Counted from the first letter of the stretch, positions 7,139 to 16,256 are shown. The stretch is DNA of 64,000 nucleotides from Paractinoplanes pyxinae (GCF_026626335.1 NZ_JAPNTZ010000001.1:248001-312000), one strand, 5' to 3'. Program-made: numbers and translations. Notes: generated from the letters alone by a model not told the origin.

Positions 7139-8920
7139 ATGGTGATGGTGATGAATGTTCTTCGTCGGCGTCTGCTCGGCTCGGCCGCCGCGGCGGTGGT
7201 GCTGGCCGGTGCGTTGTCCGCACTGCCGCCGGGGCCGGCCGCCGCGGTCGGTTCGTTGCCGGCTGCCGCGGCGGCCAAGACCGTTTACATACCGGCCCGG
7301 TGGACGCAGACCGGCGAGGTGCCGTGGGCGGCCAACCGCACCCGCGAGTCGAACAACTTCATCCTGCTGTGGGGCGAGAAGTCGGGCACCGACCCGGCGG
7401 CCGCGCCCTCGCCGTACAAGTTCGACGCCGGCAACATCATCACGCAGCTCGAGAACCTGTACTCGTTCTACGTCAACACGATGCAGTTCACGCCCGAGCA
7501 GGGACTGCTGGCCCAGCACAAGATCATCGTGATCGTCACCAACACGTGGAACCGCACCGAGCTCAACGCCTGGGCCACCGGCGGCTCGGTCGACGGGCGG
7601 GTCGGCGTCATCAACATCGACCCGCGGGCGGCCCTGCCCGGCTCGTGGGGACTGGCCCACGAACTGGGGCACGTCTTCCAGAACTACACGTTCCTCGGAC
7701 GCTCCGGCTATGGCTTCACCGACGCGAGCGCGGGCACGTTCTGGGAGACGACGGCCGAGTTCATGGCCATGCAGGCGCTGCCGACCACGGCCGCCGGTGA
7801 CCTGAGCCGGTGGCTGCGCTCCGAGAACCTGTACTACAGCTCGAGCCGCCATCACTACGGCAACTGGATGCTTCTGCAGTACATCAAGGACCGGGACGGG
7901 CTCGCGATGGTCAACCGCATCTGGAACGAGGCCCGCAACACCGAGCACCCCCTCGAGACGTACCGCCGCGTCGCCGGCATCACCCAGGCCGAGCTCAACC
8001 GGCGCGTCGGCGAATACGCATCCCGTACGGCGACGTACGACTTCGGCAACCGGTCGACACTGATGCCGTTCATAAACAACGTGTACGGCGCCGGCTTCCT
8101 CAACAACGCGTACAACGGCGGCAACGTCGAGGCGGTCGACCAGTCGCTCGGGCACTACCGCATCAACGCCCGCGTCGCCCCGTCCGACTACGGCTTCAAC
8201 AAGATCAAGCTGGTGCCCGCCACCGATGGCGGCCTGGTGCGGATCCGGCTCAAGGGCCACGCCGAGACCGGCGCCACCGGCTGGACGTACGGGCTGGTCG
8301 CCGTCCGCAACGGCACCCCGCGTTACTCGCCGCTCGTCACCGGCACCGACGGCCAGCTCTCGTTCCAGCTGCAGTCCGGCGAACGCGACGTGTGGCTTGT
8401 CGTCACGGCCACCCCCACCGCCGTGCCGCACTACGCTTTCCTCGACGGCTACAACAAAGCCCGTCGTTTCCCGTACGAGTTCCGTCTCACCGGCGCGACG
8501 CCGTCGGGCTTCGAAGCGGGCTACGTGAAGCCGGCCGCCACCAACGGAGGCCGCTGGCACCCCAACGGCGGCGGCTGGGTGGCCGCCAACGCCAACGTAG
8601 CCGCCACCGCCTACGTAGGCCCGAAGGCCGCCGTGATGGCCGGCACCGTAACCGGCAACGCCCGCATCGAAGGCCTGGCCTGGATAAACGGCGGAACAGT
8701 AGGAGGCAACGCCGTCGTGAAGGACAACGCCCTGATCCAGTCCGGCGCCAACCTGACCGGCAACGTGGTAGTCGGCGGCGACGCCGAATTCGCCACCCCC
8801 TGCAGCTCCGGCACCTACTTGGCCTTCAACCCCAACCGCCGCTGCGACGGCGCCCCCGGCGAATCCGACATCAACCCGTCCTTCACCACCTTCCCCAGCG
8901 CCGAACTGGCGCTCAACTGA
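7139..8920 (+). CDS. Secreted Svx/AvrXca-like zinc metallopeptidase (DUF6055-type)
   Basis: A protein of about 593 residues with a Sec-type signal peptide (RRRLLGSAAAAVVLAGALSA, cleavage near AAA). The gluzincin motif HELGH is at residues 174-178, with a downstream glutamate in ETTAEF (about 203-207) as probable third zinc ligand. Family knowledge: Svx/AvrXca proteins are secreted virulence or avirulence factors of plant pathogens. The C-terminus, about residues 480-555, reads as left-handed beta-helix turns (AYVGPKAAVMAG, GNARIEGLAWINGG, GNAVVKDNALIQSG). The start is ambiguous among ATG 7139, ATG 7145 and ATG 7151; AAAGGA at 7134-7139 fits 7145 best. A CebR-type box precedes it and a perfect terminator hairpin follows. 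Confidence 0.85.
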   Translation: MVMVMNVLRRRLLGSAAAAVVLAGALSALPPGPAAAVGSLPAAAAAKTVYIPARWTQTGEVPWAANRTRESNNFILLWGEKSGTDPAAAPSPYKFDAGNIITQLENLYSFYVNTMQFTPEQGLLAQHKIIVIVTNTWNRTELNAWATGGSVDGRVGVINIDPRAALPGSWGLAHELGHVFQNYTFLGRSGYGFTDASAGTFWETTAEFMAMQALPTTAAGDLSRWLRSENLYYSSSRHHYGNWMLLQYIKDRDGLAMVNRIWNEARNTEHPLETYRRVAGITQAELNRRVGEYASRTATYDFGNRSTLMPFINNVYGAGFLNNAYNGGNVEAVDQSLGHYRINARVAPSDYGFNKIKLVPATDGGLVRIRLKGHAETGATGWTYGLVAVRNGTPRYSPLVTGTDGQLSFQLQSGERDVWLVVTATPTAVPHYAFLDGYNKARRFPYEFRLTGATPSGFEAGYVKPAATNGGRWHPNGGGWVAANANVAATAYVGPKAAVMAGTVTGNARIEGLAWINGGTVGGNAVVKDNALIQSGANLTGNVVVGGDAEFATPCSSGTYLAFNPNRRCDGAPGESDINPSFTTFPSAELALN

Positions 8921-8925
8921 GCGAA

Positions 8926-8950
8926 AGCGGGCCGGCAACCCCGGCCCGCT
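8926..8950 (+). terminator. Rho-independent-like hairpin after metallopeptidase
   Basis: A perfect 10-bp stem AGCGGGCCGG/CCGGCCCGCT with a 5-base loop begins 5 bases after the stop codon. No U-tract is present, as is common in actinomycetes. Confidence 0.75.
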
Positions 8951-8990
8951 CACCGGTTGCTCACTGCTCGCCGGTCGCCACGGCGCCTGC

Positions 8991-9420
8991 GCCGGTTGTT
9001 CGCCGCTCGCCAGCTATCCCGGCCCGCTCGCCGGTGACAGTGGGCCCGTTGCCGGTCGCGTCGGTCCGCGCGGGTCGTTTCGGTCCGAGCAGGTGGTGGG
9101 CTTGCGCCGGTCGTTCGTTCGCTCGCTGGCTATGCCGACCGCTCGTCGGTGATGGGGGATCCGTTGCCGGTCGTGTCGGCTCGCGCTGGTCGTCTTGGAC
9201 CGCGCGGATGGTGTGGGCTCCCGCCGGTCGGTCGCCCGCTCATCGGCCATGCCGGCGCGTTCGCCGGTGACAGTGAGACCGTTACCGGTGACGCCGGCCT
9301 GCGCTAGTCGTCTCGGTCGACATCGGTGGTGCGGGTCCGCGCCAGTCGTTCGCCCGCTCCCTTGTCGTCCCGACCTGTGCCGGCCATCTCGAATCGCTCG
9401 GGCCACCCCGGGCCGCTCAC
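8991..9420. repeat. Degenerate 115-118-bp tandem repeat, about four copies
   Basis: Copies begin GCCGGTTGTTCG (8991), GCCGGTCGTTCG (9106), GCCGGTCGGTCG (9223) and GCCAGTCGTTCG (9341), so the period is 115, 117 and 118 bp. Inside each copy the order is kept: CTATCCCGGCCCGCTCGCCGGTGA-like, then CCGTTGCCGGTCG-like, then a GGTGGTG(G)GC-like end. The fourth copy decays after about 40 bp, and a partial copy precedes the first (about 8940-8990). No supported gene lies in the 8921-9792 gap. Confidence 0.8.
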
Positions 9421-9590
9421 CGGTGCCCGGCTCGCGCCGCCTATTCCGGCCCGCCCGCCGGTCGTCGGGCTCGCGCTCGTCGTAACGACTGGTGTCGGCC
9501 CGGCCCGCGTCGGCCGTCTCAGCCGTCGCCGATCACCCCGGCCCGGTTGCCGGCTACAGCAGCCCGCTTCCGGGCCACGGCAACGCAGCT

Positions 9591-9780
9591 TTCGCGAAGT
9601 GCAGGTCGCAGGGCCGGCCGCTCGCGAAGGGCGAGTCATAGTGACCCGGCCACTCGCCAAGTGCGGATCGCGGCGGCCCGGCCTCTCGCGAAGTGCGGAT
9701 CGATGTAGCCCTGTTCGCGAAATGCGCATCAGAGCGGCCCGGCCGCTCGCGAAGGTGGACTACAGCGGCCCGGGCCCGCC
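9591..9780. repeat. Degenerate 29-32-bp tandem repeat, six units
   Basis: Units carry TCGCGAAG or a one-base variant at 9592, 9622, 9654, 9686, 9715 and 9747, each followed by GTGCGGATC-like bases and a CGGCCCGGCC-like end. Spacing is 30, 32, 32, 29 and 32 bp. Units are contiguous and not identical, so this is not a CRISPR array. It ends near the 3' end of the CAP-domain gene. Confidence 0.8.
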
Positions 9781-9792
9781 GCGGGGTGCGGG

Positions 9793-10581
9793 TCAGAGGG
9801 GCGACGCGAAGTTCTGGGTCCAGTAGCGGGTGCCCTTGCCGGACTTCGTCACGCCGACGCCGATGTTCTTGTAGCCGCAGTTCAGGATGTTGGCCTTGTG
9901 GCCGGCGCTGTTCATCCAGCCTTCCATGACTGCGGCCGGGGTCTGGTAGCCGGCCGCGACGTTCTCGGCCACGCCGCCCCAGCGGTAGCCCTCGGCCGAC
10001 ACTCGGTCGCCCATCGAAGCTTCGCCGGGCAGCTGGTGGGACATCGTCTCCTGCGCGGCCTGCCGGTCGGAGTGTTTCTTGGCCGAGCGGTGCAGGCGGG
10101 CGTCGCCGGTCAGGGCGCCGCAGCCGGCCTTCGAACGTTCGGCGTTGACCAGGCGGATCACCTCGGTCACGGTGTCCGAGCTGCCGCCTTCGGGGGCGGG
10201 GGGCTGGGTGGTCGGCGTCTTCGTCTTCGTCGGCGACTTGGTCGGGCGCTTGGTCGTCTTGGTCCGGGTCGGCCGGGGCGCGGCGGTGGTGGGCTTCGCC
10301 GTGGGGGTGGGGGTGGGCTTGGCCGTGGTGGTCGTGCTGGGGGACGGGCTGGCGGTCGGTGACGAGGACGGCGGCAGCGGGTCGGCGGCGAGTTCCGTCT
10401 CGAGGTCCGGGCCGGGCGTGGCGTTCAGGGGCTCCGCGTCGACGGGGGCGGACGCGGCCGTACGAGAGTCGTCCGACGAGGACCGCGCCACGGCGATGCC
10501 GGCGGAGCTGGCCCCGATCACCCCGACCGCGACGGCGATCAGCAGGACGGGTCGGAGGCTGCGGCGGGCGTGGGCGGGCAC
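9793..10581 (-). CDS. Secreted CAP (SCP/PR1) domain protein
   Basis: A 262-residue protein with three parts. An N-terminal hydrophobic signal or anchor spans about residues 8-30, and a long Thr/Pro/Lys-rich low-complexity linker spans about 60-140. The C-terminal CAP domain includes RLVNAERSKAGCGAL, GVAENVAAGYQTP, MEGWMNSAGHKANILN and GVGVTKSGKGTRYWTQNF. These match the usual CAP motifs, including the His of SAGHKANIL and the Glu of AEN. GTG 10581 is chosen because GAGGAGA sits 6 bases upstream; an upstream in-frame ATG has no ribosome site. Bacterial CAP proteins are secreted or surface-linked with mostly unknown function. Divergent from the PhoX-like gene. Confidence 0.88.
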   Translation of the reverse strand: MPAHARRSLRPVLLIAVAVGVIGASSAGIAVARSSSDDSRTAASAPVDAEPLNATPGPDLETELAADPLPPSSSPTASPSPSTTTTAKPTPTPTAKPTTAAPRPTRTKTTKRPTKSPTKTKTPTTQPPAPEGGSSDTVTEVIRLVNAERSKAGCGALTGDARLHRSAKKHSDRQAAQETMSHQLPGEASMGDRVSAEGYRWGGVAENVAAGYQTPAAVMEGWMNSAGHKANILNCGYKNIGVGVTKSGKGTRYWTQNFASPL

Positions 10582-10659
10582 GGTGAATCTCCTCGGGCGT
10601 GGGGGTGGAGATCCAAGTATCTGCATCCGCGCCGGTCCCGGCCCGAAGCTAAGGAACCC

Positions 10660-10685
10660 TTAAAGATCCGCTCAGCGGACCTTAA
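10660..10685. promoter_or_regulatory. Imperfect inverted repeat between CAP and PhoX-like genes
   Basis: TTAAAGATCCGCT, one central C, then AGCGGACCTTAA. The inner CCGCT/AGCGG is perfect and the outer TTAA ends also pair. It is the AT-richest part of a divergent intergenic region, so it may be an operator; the binding protein is unknown. Confidence 0.4.
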
Positions 10686-10771
10686 CGCCACCCGGATTCT
10701 TCACGCCGATATCGCCCGCCGGACGCCCGCGCGGGCTATCGGTGTCGATCCATGTGCGTTGACTGGGCGCC

Positions 10772-12220
10772 ATGCCTGCTTCACGTCGCACCTTTCTGGC
10801 CGGTGGCGCCGCCGCCGGTGTCGGCCTGGCCGTCGCCGGGAGCGTCCCGTCCCTCGCCCAAGCCCACCCGAGCCGTCCGCCGGCCCCGGGCGGCCACGTC
10901 CCGTTCCCGCCGCTCGTCGACGACCCGAACGGCATCCTGGCCCTGCCCGCGGGTTTCCGCTACGCGGTCGTCACCCGCACCGGGGTCACCCGCCTCGACC
11001 ACGGCCAGGGTGTCACCCCGTCCGACCACGACGGCATGGCCGTCTTCGACGCCGGCCGCGGCCGGTACACGCTGATCCAGAACCATGAGAACGACCCGGG
11101 CGCCGAGTTCGGCGTGCCGCACGTCCGGGGCACCGTCTACGACCCGGGCGCCCTCGACTCCGGCGGCTGCACGGTGATCACCACCGACCGGGCCGGGCGC
11201 AACCTGGGCGAGTTCGTGGCCATCAGCGGCACCGTGTCCAACTGCGCCGGCGGCCCGACCCCGTGGGGCACGTGGCTGACCTGCGAGGAGACCGAGGATC
11301 GGGCCGGGGACAAGTGGGAGGAGAGCGGCCGTACGGGCGTCTTCCAGAAGGACCACGGCTACGTCTTCGAGGTGTGGGCCGACGGCAGCTCCGACCCGCG
11401 GCCGATCAAATGCCTGGGCCGGTACGCCCATGAGGCGCTGGCCATCGACAAGGACCGCACCCACATCTACCTGTCCGAGGACGCCGACCAGCCCAACGGC
11501 CTGTTCTACCGCTGGACCGCGCCGCGGGGCGTCAAGGTGGGCCCGAAGGTGCTGACCCGCCTGCCCGCGGACGCCGGTGTGCTGGCCGCCATGCAGATCA
11601 TCATGGACGACGGCTCGGTGCTGCCCGACGTCGCGTACCTGACGTCGGCCCAGCTCGGGCGGCCGTTCCCCGTACGGTGGAAGGAAGTTCCCGAGCGGGA
11701 CGCGCGCACCAAGCCCGTACGCGAGCAGTTCGCCGACGGTGAGGTGACCCGCGGCCGCAAGTTCGAGGGCGTGTGGGGCACCGACGACGGTGTGTACGTC
11801 GTCAACTCGTACGCGTGGGAAGACGGCGAACTGCCGGCCGACGCCGCCCCGCACGACGGCATGGTGTGGTTCTACCACTACCGCAACCAGACGATTCAGC
11901 TCGTCACGTACTTCCCGCACCAGGTCACGGCCGAGGAGGGCGCCCCGGCCAGGTACACCGACCTGACCTTCGACGGCCCGGACAACGTCACCGTCACCCC
12001 GTGGGGCAGCCTGGTGCTGGCCGAGGACGGCGCCGGCGCGTCGCACGTGCTGAGCTCGTTCCCGGGCGGCCCGACCTACGCGATCGCCCGCAACCAGCTC
12101 AACGACTCCGAGTTCACCGGGCCGGCGTTCACCGACGACGGCCGTGTCCTCTTCGTCAACATGCAGGACCCGGGCCTGACGCTGGCCATCACCGGCCCGT
12201 GGGAGAAGTACCTCGGCTGA
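10772..12220 (+). CDS. PhoX-like secreted alkaline phosphatase (DUF839 family)
   Basis: A 482-residue protein with a Tat signal at the N-terminus (SRRTFLAGGAAAGVGLAVAG, then an Ala-x-Ala site near 30). The mature part matches the PhoX/DUF839 beta-propeller family: QNHENDPG, TPWGTWLTCEET, GRYAHEALAID, YLSEDADQPNGLFYRW and LVLAEDGAG. Family knowledge: PhoX enzymes are calcium/iron-dependent phosphomonoesterases exported folded by Tat to release phosphate. I found no convincing PHO box. The ATG has no clear Shine-Dalgarno sequence. It is convergent with the Opp operon, and only two bases separate the two stop codons. Confidence 0.87.
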   Translation: MPASRRTFLAGGAAAGVGLAVAGSVPSLAQAHPSRPPAPGGHVPFPPLVDDPNGILALPAGFRYAVVTRTGVTRLDHGQGVTPSDHDGMAVFDAGRGRYTLIQNHENDPGAEFGVPHVRGTVYDPGALDSGGCTVITTDRAGRNLGEFVAISGTVSNCAGGPTPWGTWLTCEETEDRAGDKWEESGRTGVFQKDHGYVFEVWADGSSDPRPIKCLGRYAHEALAIDKDRTHIYLSEDADQPNGLFYRWTAPRGVKVGPKVLTRLPADAGVLAAMQIIMDDGSVLPDVAYLTSAQLGRPFPVRWKEVPERDARTKPVREQFADGEVTRGRKFEGVWGTDDGVYVVNSYAWEDGELPADAAPHDGMVWFYHYRNQTIQLVTYFPHQVTAEEGAPARYTDLTFDGPDNVTVTPWGSLVLAEDGAGASHVLSSFPGGPTYAIARNQLNDSEFTGPAFTDDGRVLFVNMQDPGLTLAITGPWEKYLG

Positions 12221-12222
12221 TC

Positions 12223-13314
12223 TCAGGGCGTCGGAAGGTCACCCTGGGTGGGGATGAGTTCCGCGTCGACGGCCGCGTCCCCGGCGGGGCGCACCAGTTC
12301 GGCGCGGACCTCGTGCGGCCGCAGCTCGCCGCTGAGGATCTGCTCGGCGAAGTGGCAGGCCACCCGCTGCCCGGAGTCGTCGAACACGCGCAGCTCGGGA
12401 CGCTCCTCGGCACATCGGATCTGCGACCAGGGACAGCGCGTGCGGAACCGGCATCCGCTGGGCGGGTTGGCCGGCGACGGCAGGTCGCCGGCCAGCAGGA
12501 TCCGCTCGCGCCTGTCCTCGACCAGCGGGTCGGGGATGGGCACGGCCGAGAGCAGGGCTTTCGTGTACGGGTGGAGGGGGCGCTCGTACAGCTGGTCCGC
12601 AGTGGCCTCTTCCACCAGCGATCCCAGATACATGACTCCGATGGTGTCGGAGATGTGCCGGATCACGGCCAGGTCGTGCGCGATCACCAGATAGGTCAGC
12701 CCCAGCGATTCCTGCAGGTCGTCCAGCAGGTTGACCACCTGGGCCTGGATCGACACGTCGAGCGCGGACACCGGCTCGTCGGCCACGATCAGCTCGGGGT
12801 CGAGCACCAGGGCCCGGGCGATGCCGATCCGCTGCCGCTGCCCGCCGGAGAACTCGTGCGGATACTTGCTCAGCGCCGACGCCGGCAACCCGACCGAGTC
12901 CAGGGTGGACCGCAGCTTCTCGTGCATGGAGGTCCGCAGGCCGTGCGCCTTCAGCCCCTCGATGAGCAATGACTCGACCGACTGCCGGGGGTCGAGGCTG
13001 GACATCGGGTCCTGGAACACCATCTGCATGCGGCGGCGGAACAGGCGCATCCGCTCGCCGCTGAGCGCGCGGACGTCGGTGCCGTCGAAGGTGATGCCGC
13101 CGCTGGTCGGCTCGACCAGGCGCAGCAGGCCGCGGCCCAGCGTGGACTTGCCGCACCCGGACTCGCCGACCAGGCCGTACGTCTCGCCGCGCTTGATTTT
13201 CAAGGAGACACCGTCGACGGCGTAGACGTAGCCGACCGTACGGTCGAAAAGCAGTCCGCTCTTGATCGGGAAGTGGACCTTCAGGTCGTCGATCTCGACC
13301 AGGGCGTCGCTCAC
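12223..13314 (-). CDS. Oligopeptide/dipeptide ABC transporter ATP-binding protein, OppF/DppF type
   Basis: A 363-residue ATPase with Walker [14 protein letters not shown] signature [15 protein letters not shown], Walker [13 protein letters not shown] and H-loop AHDLAV. A C-terminal oligo/dipeptide domain with cysteines follows ([15 protein letters not shown]). It forms one half of the ATPase heterodimer with the upstream OppD-like protein. Start GTG 13314 overlaps the OppD stop by four bases (GTGA), indicating translational coupling. It is the last gene of the five-gene operon. Confidence 0.93.
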   Translation of the reverse strand: MSDALVEIDDLKVHFPIKSGLLFDRTVGYVYAVDGVSLKIKRGETYGLVGESGCGKSTLGRGLLRLVEPTSGGITFDGTDVRALSGERMRLFRRRMQMVFQDPMSSLDPRQSVESLLIEGLKAHGLRTSMHEKLRSTLDSVGLPASALSKYPHEFSGGQRQRIGIARALVLDPELIVADEPVSALDVSIQAQVVNLLDDLQESLGLTYLVIAHDLAVIRHISDTIGVMYLGSLVEEATADQLYERPLHPYTKALLSAVPIPDPLVEDRRERILLAGDLPSPANPPSGCRFRTRCPWSQIRCAEERPELRVFDDSGQRVACHFAEQILSGELRPHEVRAELVRPAGDAAVDAELIPTQGDLPTP

Positions 13315-14294
13315 GCGGGCACCTCCTGCGGTACGGGGTTCGTGCACCGCAGCGCGCCGCCGCGGAAGGTCGGCTCGAGCGGCACGGTCTCGCCGATGCA
13401 GTCGTCGATCACCCGGTCGCACCGCGGGGCGAACGCGCACCCCTCCGACCACGGGATGTTGTCGCTGACCGAGCCGCGGATCTGGTGCAGCCGCTCGCCC
13501 CGGTCGACGTCGAGGCGGGGCACCGACTGCAACAACCCGTGCGTGTACGGATGTCGTGGCTCGGCGAACAGCTGGTGGCGGTAGGCCCGCTCGACCACCT
13601 TGCCCGCGTAGAGCACGTTGACCGTGTCGCACAGACCGGCCACCACCCCGAGGTCGTGGGTGATCATCACCAGCGCCGTGCCCGAGTCGTCGACCAGCTC
13701 CTTGAGCAGCGTCAGGATCTGGGCCTGGATGGTCACGTCGAGCGCCGTGGTCGGCTCGTCGGCGATCAGCAGGCGCGGCTTGCAGGCCAGGGCGATGGCG
13801 ATCAGGGCCCGCTGCCGCATGCCGCCCGAGAGCTGGTGCGGGAACTCGTCGAGCCGCCGGTCCGGGTCGGGGATGCCGACCGCGTCGAGCAGGTCGCGAG
13901 CCTGTTTCAAGGCCGCCTTGCGGGTGCGGCCCTGGTGGCGTTCCAGCACCTCGGCCACCTGCAGGCCGAGCGGGATGACCGGGTTCAGCGACGACAACGG
14001 GTCCTGGAAGATCATGCCGATGTCCCGCCCGCGCCAGTCGCGCAGGTCTTGCGGGCGCAGCTTCAGCAGGTCGGTCTCGTCGAACCGGACCTCGCCGGTG
14101 ACCTTGTTGCCGCGGCGGGGGAGCAGTCCCATGATGGCCAGGCTGGTCACCGACTTGCCGCAGCCGGACTCGCCGACCAGCCCGACCGTCTGGCCCGGCT
14201 CCACCGTGAAGCTCACGCCGTCGACGGCTCGGACAGGCCGGGTGCCCTTGCGCTGGAAGACCACCGACAGATCGCGTACGTCGAGAAGGGGCAT
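13311..14294 (-). CDS. Oligopeptide/dipeptide ABC transporter ATP-binding protein, OppD/DppD type
   Basis: A 327-residue ATPase with Walker [12 protein letters not shown], signature [15 protein letters not shown], Walker [13 protein letters not shown] and H-loop THDLGV. The C-terminal oligo/dipeptide domain reads [14 protein letters not shown]. All catalytic motifs are present. It lies 6 bases after the OppC-like stop and overlaps the OppF-like start. It energises peptide uptake together with the OppF-like partner. Confidence 0.93.
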   Translation of the reverse strand: MPLLDVRDLSVVFQRKGTRPVRAVDGVSFTVEPGQTVGLVGESGCGKSVTSLAIMGLLPRRGNKVTGEVRFDETDLLKLRPQDLRDWRGRDIGMIFQDPLSSLNPVIPLGLQVAEVLERHQGRTRKAALKQARDLLDAVGIPDPDRRLDEFPHQLSGGMRQRALIAIALACKPRLLIADEPTTALDVTIQAQILTLLKELVDDSGTALVMITHDLGVVAGLCDTVNVLYAGKVVERAYRHQLFAEPRHPYTHGLLQSVPRLDVDRGERLHQIRGSVSDNIPWSEGCAFAPRCDRVIDDCIGETVPLEPTFRGGALRCTNPVPQEVPA

Positions 14295-14300
14295 CTCAGA

Positions 14301-15245
14301 TCACCGCCGGTTCTTCGGGTCGAGCGCCTCACGGATGCTCTCGCCGAGCAGCGTGAAGCCGAGGGCGACGAGGATGATGGCCAGGGCCGGGTAGTAGGCC
14401 AGTTCCGGGCGTACCTCGAAATAGCGCACGCCGTCCACGCCCAGCATCAGCCCCCACTCGGCCCGGTTGATGTCCGGGTCGCCCAGGCCCAGGAACGACA
14501 GGGCGGCCGCGTCCAGGATGGCCACCGCGAACGTCAGTGTGGCCTGCACGATGACCGCGGTCAGCGAGTTCGGCAGCATGTGCCGGGACACGATGTGCCG
14601 CTGCTTCACGCCGAGCGCGCGGGCGGCCAGCACGTGGTCGCTCTCGCGCTGGGCCAGCATCGACCCGCGCAGGAGCCGGGCGAAGATGGGCACGTTGACG
14701 ATGGCCACCGCGACGATCACCGTCCACTGCGACGACTCGCGGGCCAGGGCGACCAGCGTGATCGCCAGCAGCAGGCTGGGCAGGGCCAGCATGACGTCGG
14801 TCAGGCGCATGACCACCGCGTCGACCCAGCCGCCGACCGCTCCCGCGACCGCCCCCAGCAGCACGCCCGCCAGCAGGCCGATGAGCGTGGCCAGGACGCC
14901 CACGAACAGCGTCTGGCGGGCGCCGTAGATCATCCGGGACGCGAAGTCGCGGCCCAGCGGGTCGCTGCCCAGCGGGTGCCCGGCCTGGGCGCCGGGGATG
15001 GTGTCCACGGTCAGGTTCTGGGTCAGCTCGGGGAAACGCTGCACCGGGTCGTGCGGCGCCACCAGCGGGGCGAAGATCGCGATGATCAGGAACAGCACGA
15101 TGATCGCGGCCCCGACGATCGCGGTCGGGTTGCGCACCAGCCGGCGGCCGGCGTCGCGGAGCAGGCTGACCCCGCCCGCGTCGGACGTGTGGGCGATGAG
15201 CTCGTCGATGCGGCGGCGCTTGACGTCGGACAGGGCCCGGGTCAT
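14301..15245 (-). CDS. Oligopeptide/dipeptide ABC transporter permease, OppC/DppC type
   Basis: A 314-residue inner-membrane permease. A cytoplasmic N-terminus and first transmembrane helix (about residues 40-60) lead into a periplasmic-side loop (HPLGSDPLGRDFASRMIYGA, typical of DppC) and five further helices. The EAA loop (ARALGVKQRHIVSRHMLPN) contacts the ATPases. Start ATG 15245 overlaps the OppB stop by four bases; the frame is open further upstream but without homology. Confidence 0.92.
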   Translation of the reverse strand: MTRALSDVKRRRIDELIAHTSDAGGVSLLRDAGRRLVRNPTAIVGAAIIVLFLIIAIFAPLVAPHDPVQRFPELTQNLTVDTIPGAQAGHPLGSDPLGRDFASRMIYGARQTLFVGVLATLIGLLAGVLLGAVAGAVGGWVDAVVMRLTDVMLALPSLLLAITLVALARESSQWTVIVAVAIVNVPIFARLLRGSMLAQRESDHVLAARALGVKQRHIVSRHMLPNSLTAVIVQATLTFAVAILDAAALSFLGLGDPDINRAEWGLMLGVDGVRYFEVRPELAYYPALAIILVALGFTLLGESIREALDPKNRR

Positions 15246-16249
15246 CGCACACGCACCCTCGGGTCGATCACCGCGTACGAGAGGTCGACCACCAGATTGA
15301 CCACGATGAAGACGACGGCGGCCAGCAGGATCAGCGCCTGCAGCACCGGATAGTCCCGGCTGCCGCTGATCGAGTCGGTGATCAAAGTGCCCAGCCCGCC
15401 CCAGTTGTAGACCTTCTCGGTGAGCACCGCGCCCGCCAGCAACGCCCCGGTCTGCAGGCCGATGATGGTGACCACCGGCAACAGCGCGTTCCGCAGCACG
15501 TGCCGCTTGCGGATCGTGGGACTGCGCAGCCCCTTGGCGTCGGCGGTGCGGATGTAGTCCTCGTCCAGCACGTCGAGCACGCTGGCCCGGGTGATCCGGA
15601 TGATGATGGCCAGTGGGATCGTGGCCAGGGTGACGGCCGGCAGCACCAAATGCCACAGGGCGTCGGCCGAGGCGTCCAGTTCCCGGGTCAGCAGCCCGTC
15701 CAGCACGAAGAACCCGGTCACGTCGGTGTTGTCCAGGCCGGTGCTGATCCGGCCCGAGGGCGGGAACACGTGCACGCCCTGGGTCAGCCAGTCCTTGAGC
15801 AGGTAGCCCAGGAAGAAGATGGGGATCGAGATGCCGACCAGGGTGACGATGATCGTCGCGTTGTCGAGCACCCGGCCGCGGTGCCGGGCGGCCAGGTAGC
15901 CGAGCGGGACGCCCAGCCCGATCGCGATGATGATCGCCGCGACCGCCAGCTCGACGGTCGCCGGGAAAGCCCGCCCGATCACCTCGGTGACGGGCTCGCC
16001 GGTGCGGATGGAGTTGCCGAAGTTGCCGGTGACCACGTTTTGCAGGAACTTGCCGTACTGGACCCAGATCGGCTGGTCGTAGCCGAGGGCCCGGGTTAGC
16101 AGCTCACGGGTCTGTGGGGTCGCGCGTTCACCGAGCAACGCGTCGACCGGTCCGCCGGGCAGGCTGCGCAGCCAGAAGAACACCAAAGTGGTCAGGGCGA
16201 GCAGCGTGACTGCCAGTTGGACCAGCCGACGCGAGATGACTCTCAGCAT
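15242..16249 (-). CDS. Oligopeptide/dipeptide ABC transporter permease, OppB/DppB type
   Basis: A 335-residue permease with the typical N-terminus (a first helix in residues 8-28, then LPGGPVDALLGERATP). The EAA motif reads TADAKGLRSPTIRKRHVLRN and the C-terminal helices are intact. It follows the binding-protein gene with a 7-base gap and overlaps the OppC-like start, so it is the second gene of the operon. Confidence 0.92.
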   Translation of the reverse strand: MLRVISRRLVQLAVTLLALTTLVFFWLRSLPGGPVDALLGERATPQTRELLTRALGYDQPIWVQYGKFLQNVVTGNFGNSIRTGEPVTEVIGRAFPATVELAVAAIIIAIGLGVPLGYLAARHRGRVLDNATIIVTLVGISIPIFFLGYLLKDWLTQGVHVFPPSGRISTGLDNTDVTGFFVLDGLLTRELDASADALWHLVLPAVTLATIPLAIIIRITRASVLDVLDEDYIRTADAKGLRSPTIRKRHVLRNALLPVVTIIGLQTGALLAGAVLTEKVYNWGGLGTLITDSISGSRDYPVLQALILLAAVVFIVVNLVVDLSYAVIDPRVRVR

Positions 16250-16256
16250 GGATCGG

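Noticed and set aside
8935..9560. Repetitive open frames encoding Arg/Pro/Val-rich proteins on either strand
   Set aside because: They are products of the tandem repeats, start without ribosome sites and resemble no protein.
9591..9780. CRISPR-like array
   Set aside because: The repeats are contiguous, degenerate and lack unique spacers, and no cas genes are present.
13485..15353. Long plus-strand open frame of over 600 codons
   Set aside because: It is antisense to the oppC/oppD-type genes, rich in Gln/His/Arg as expected for a shadow frame in GC-rich DNA.
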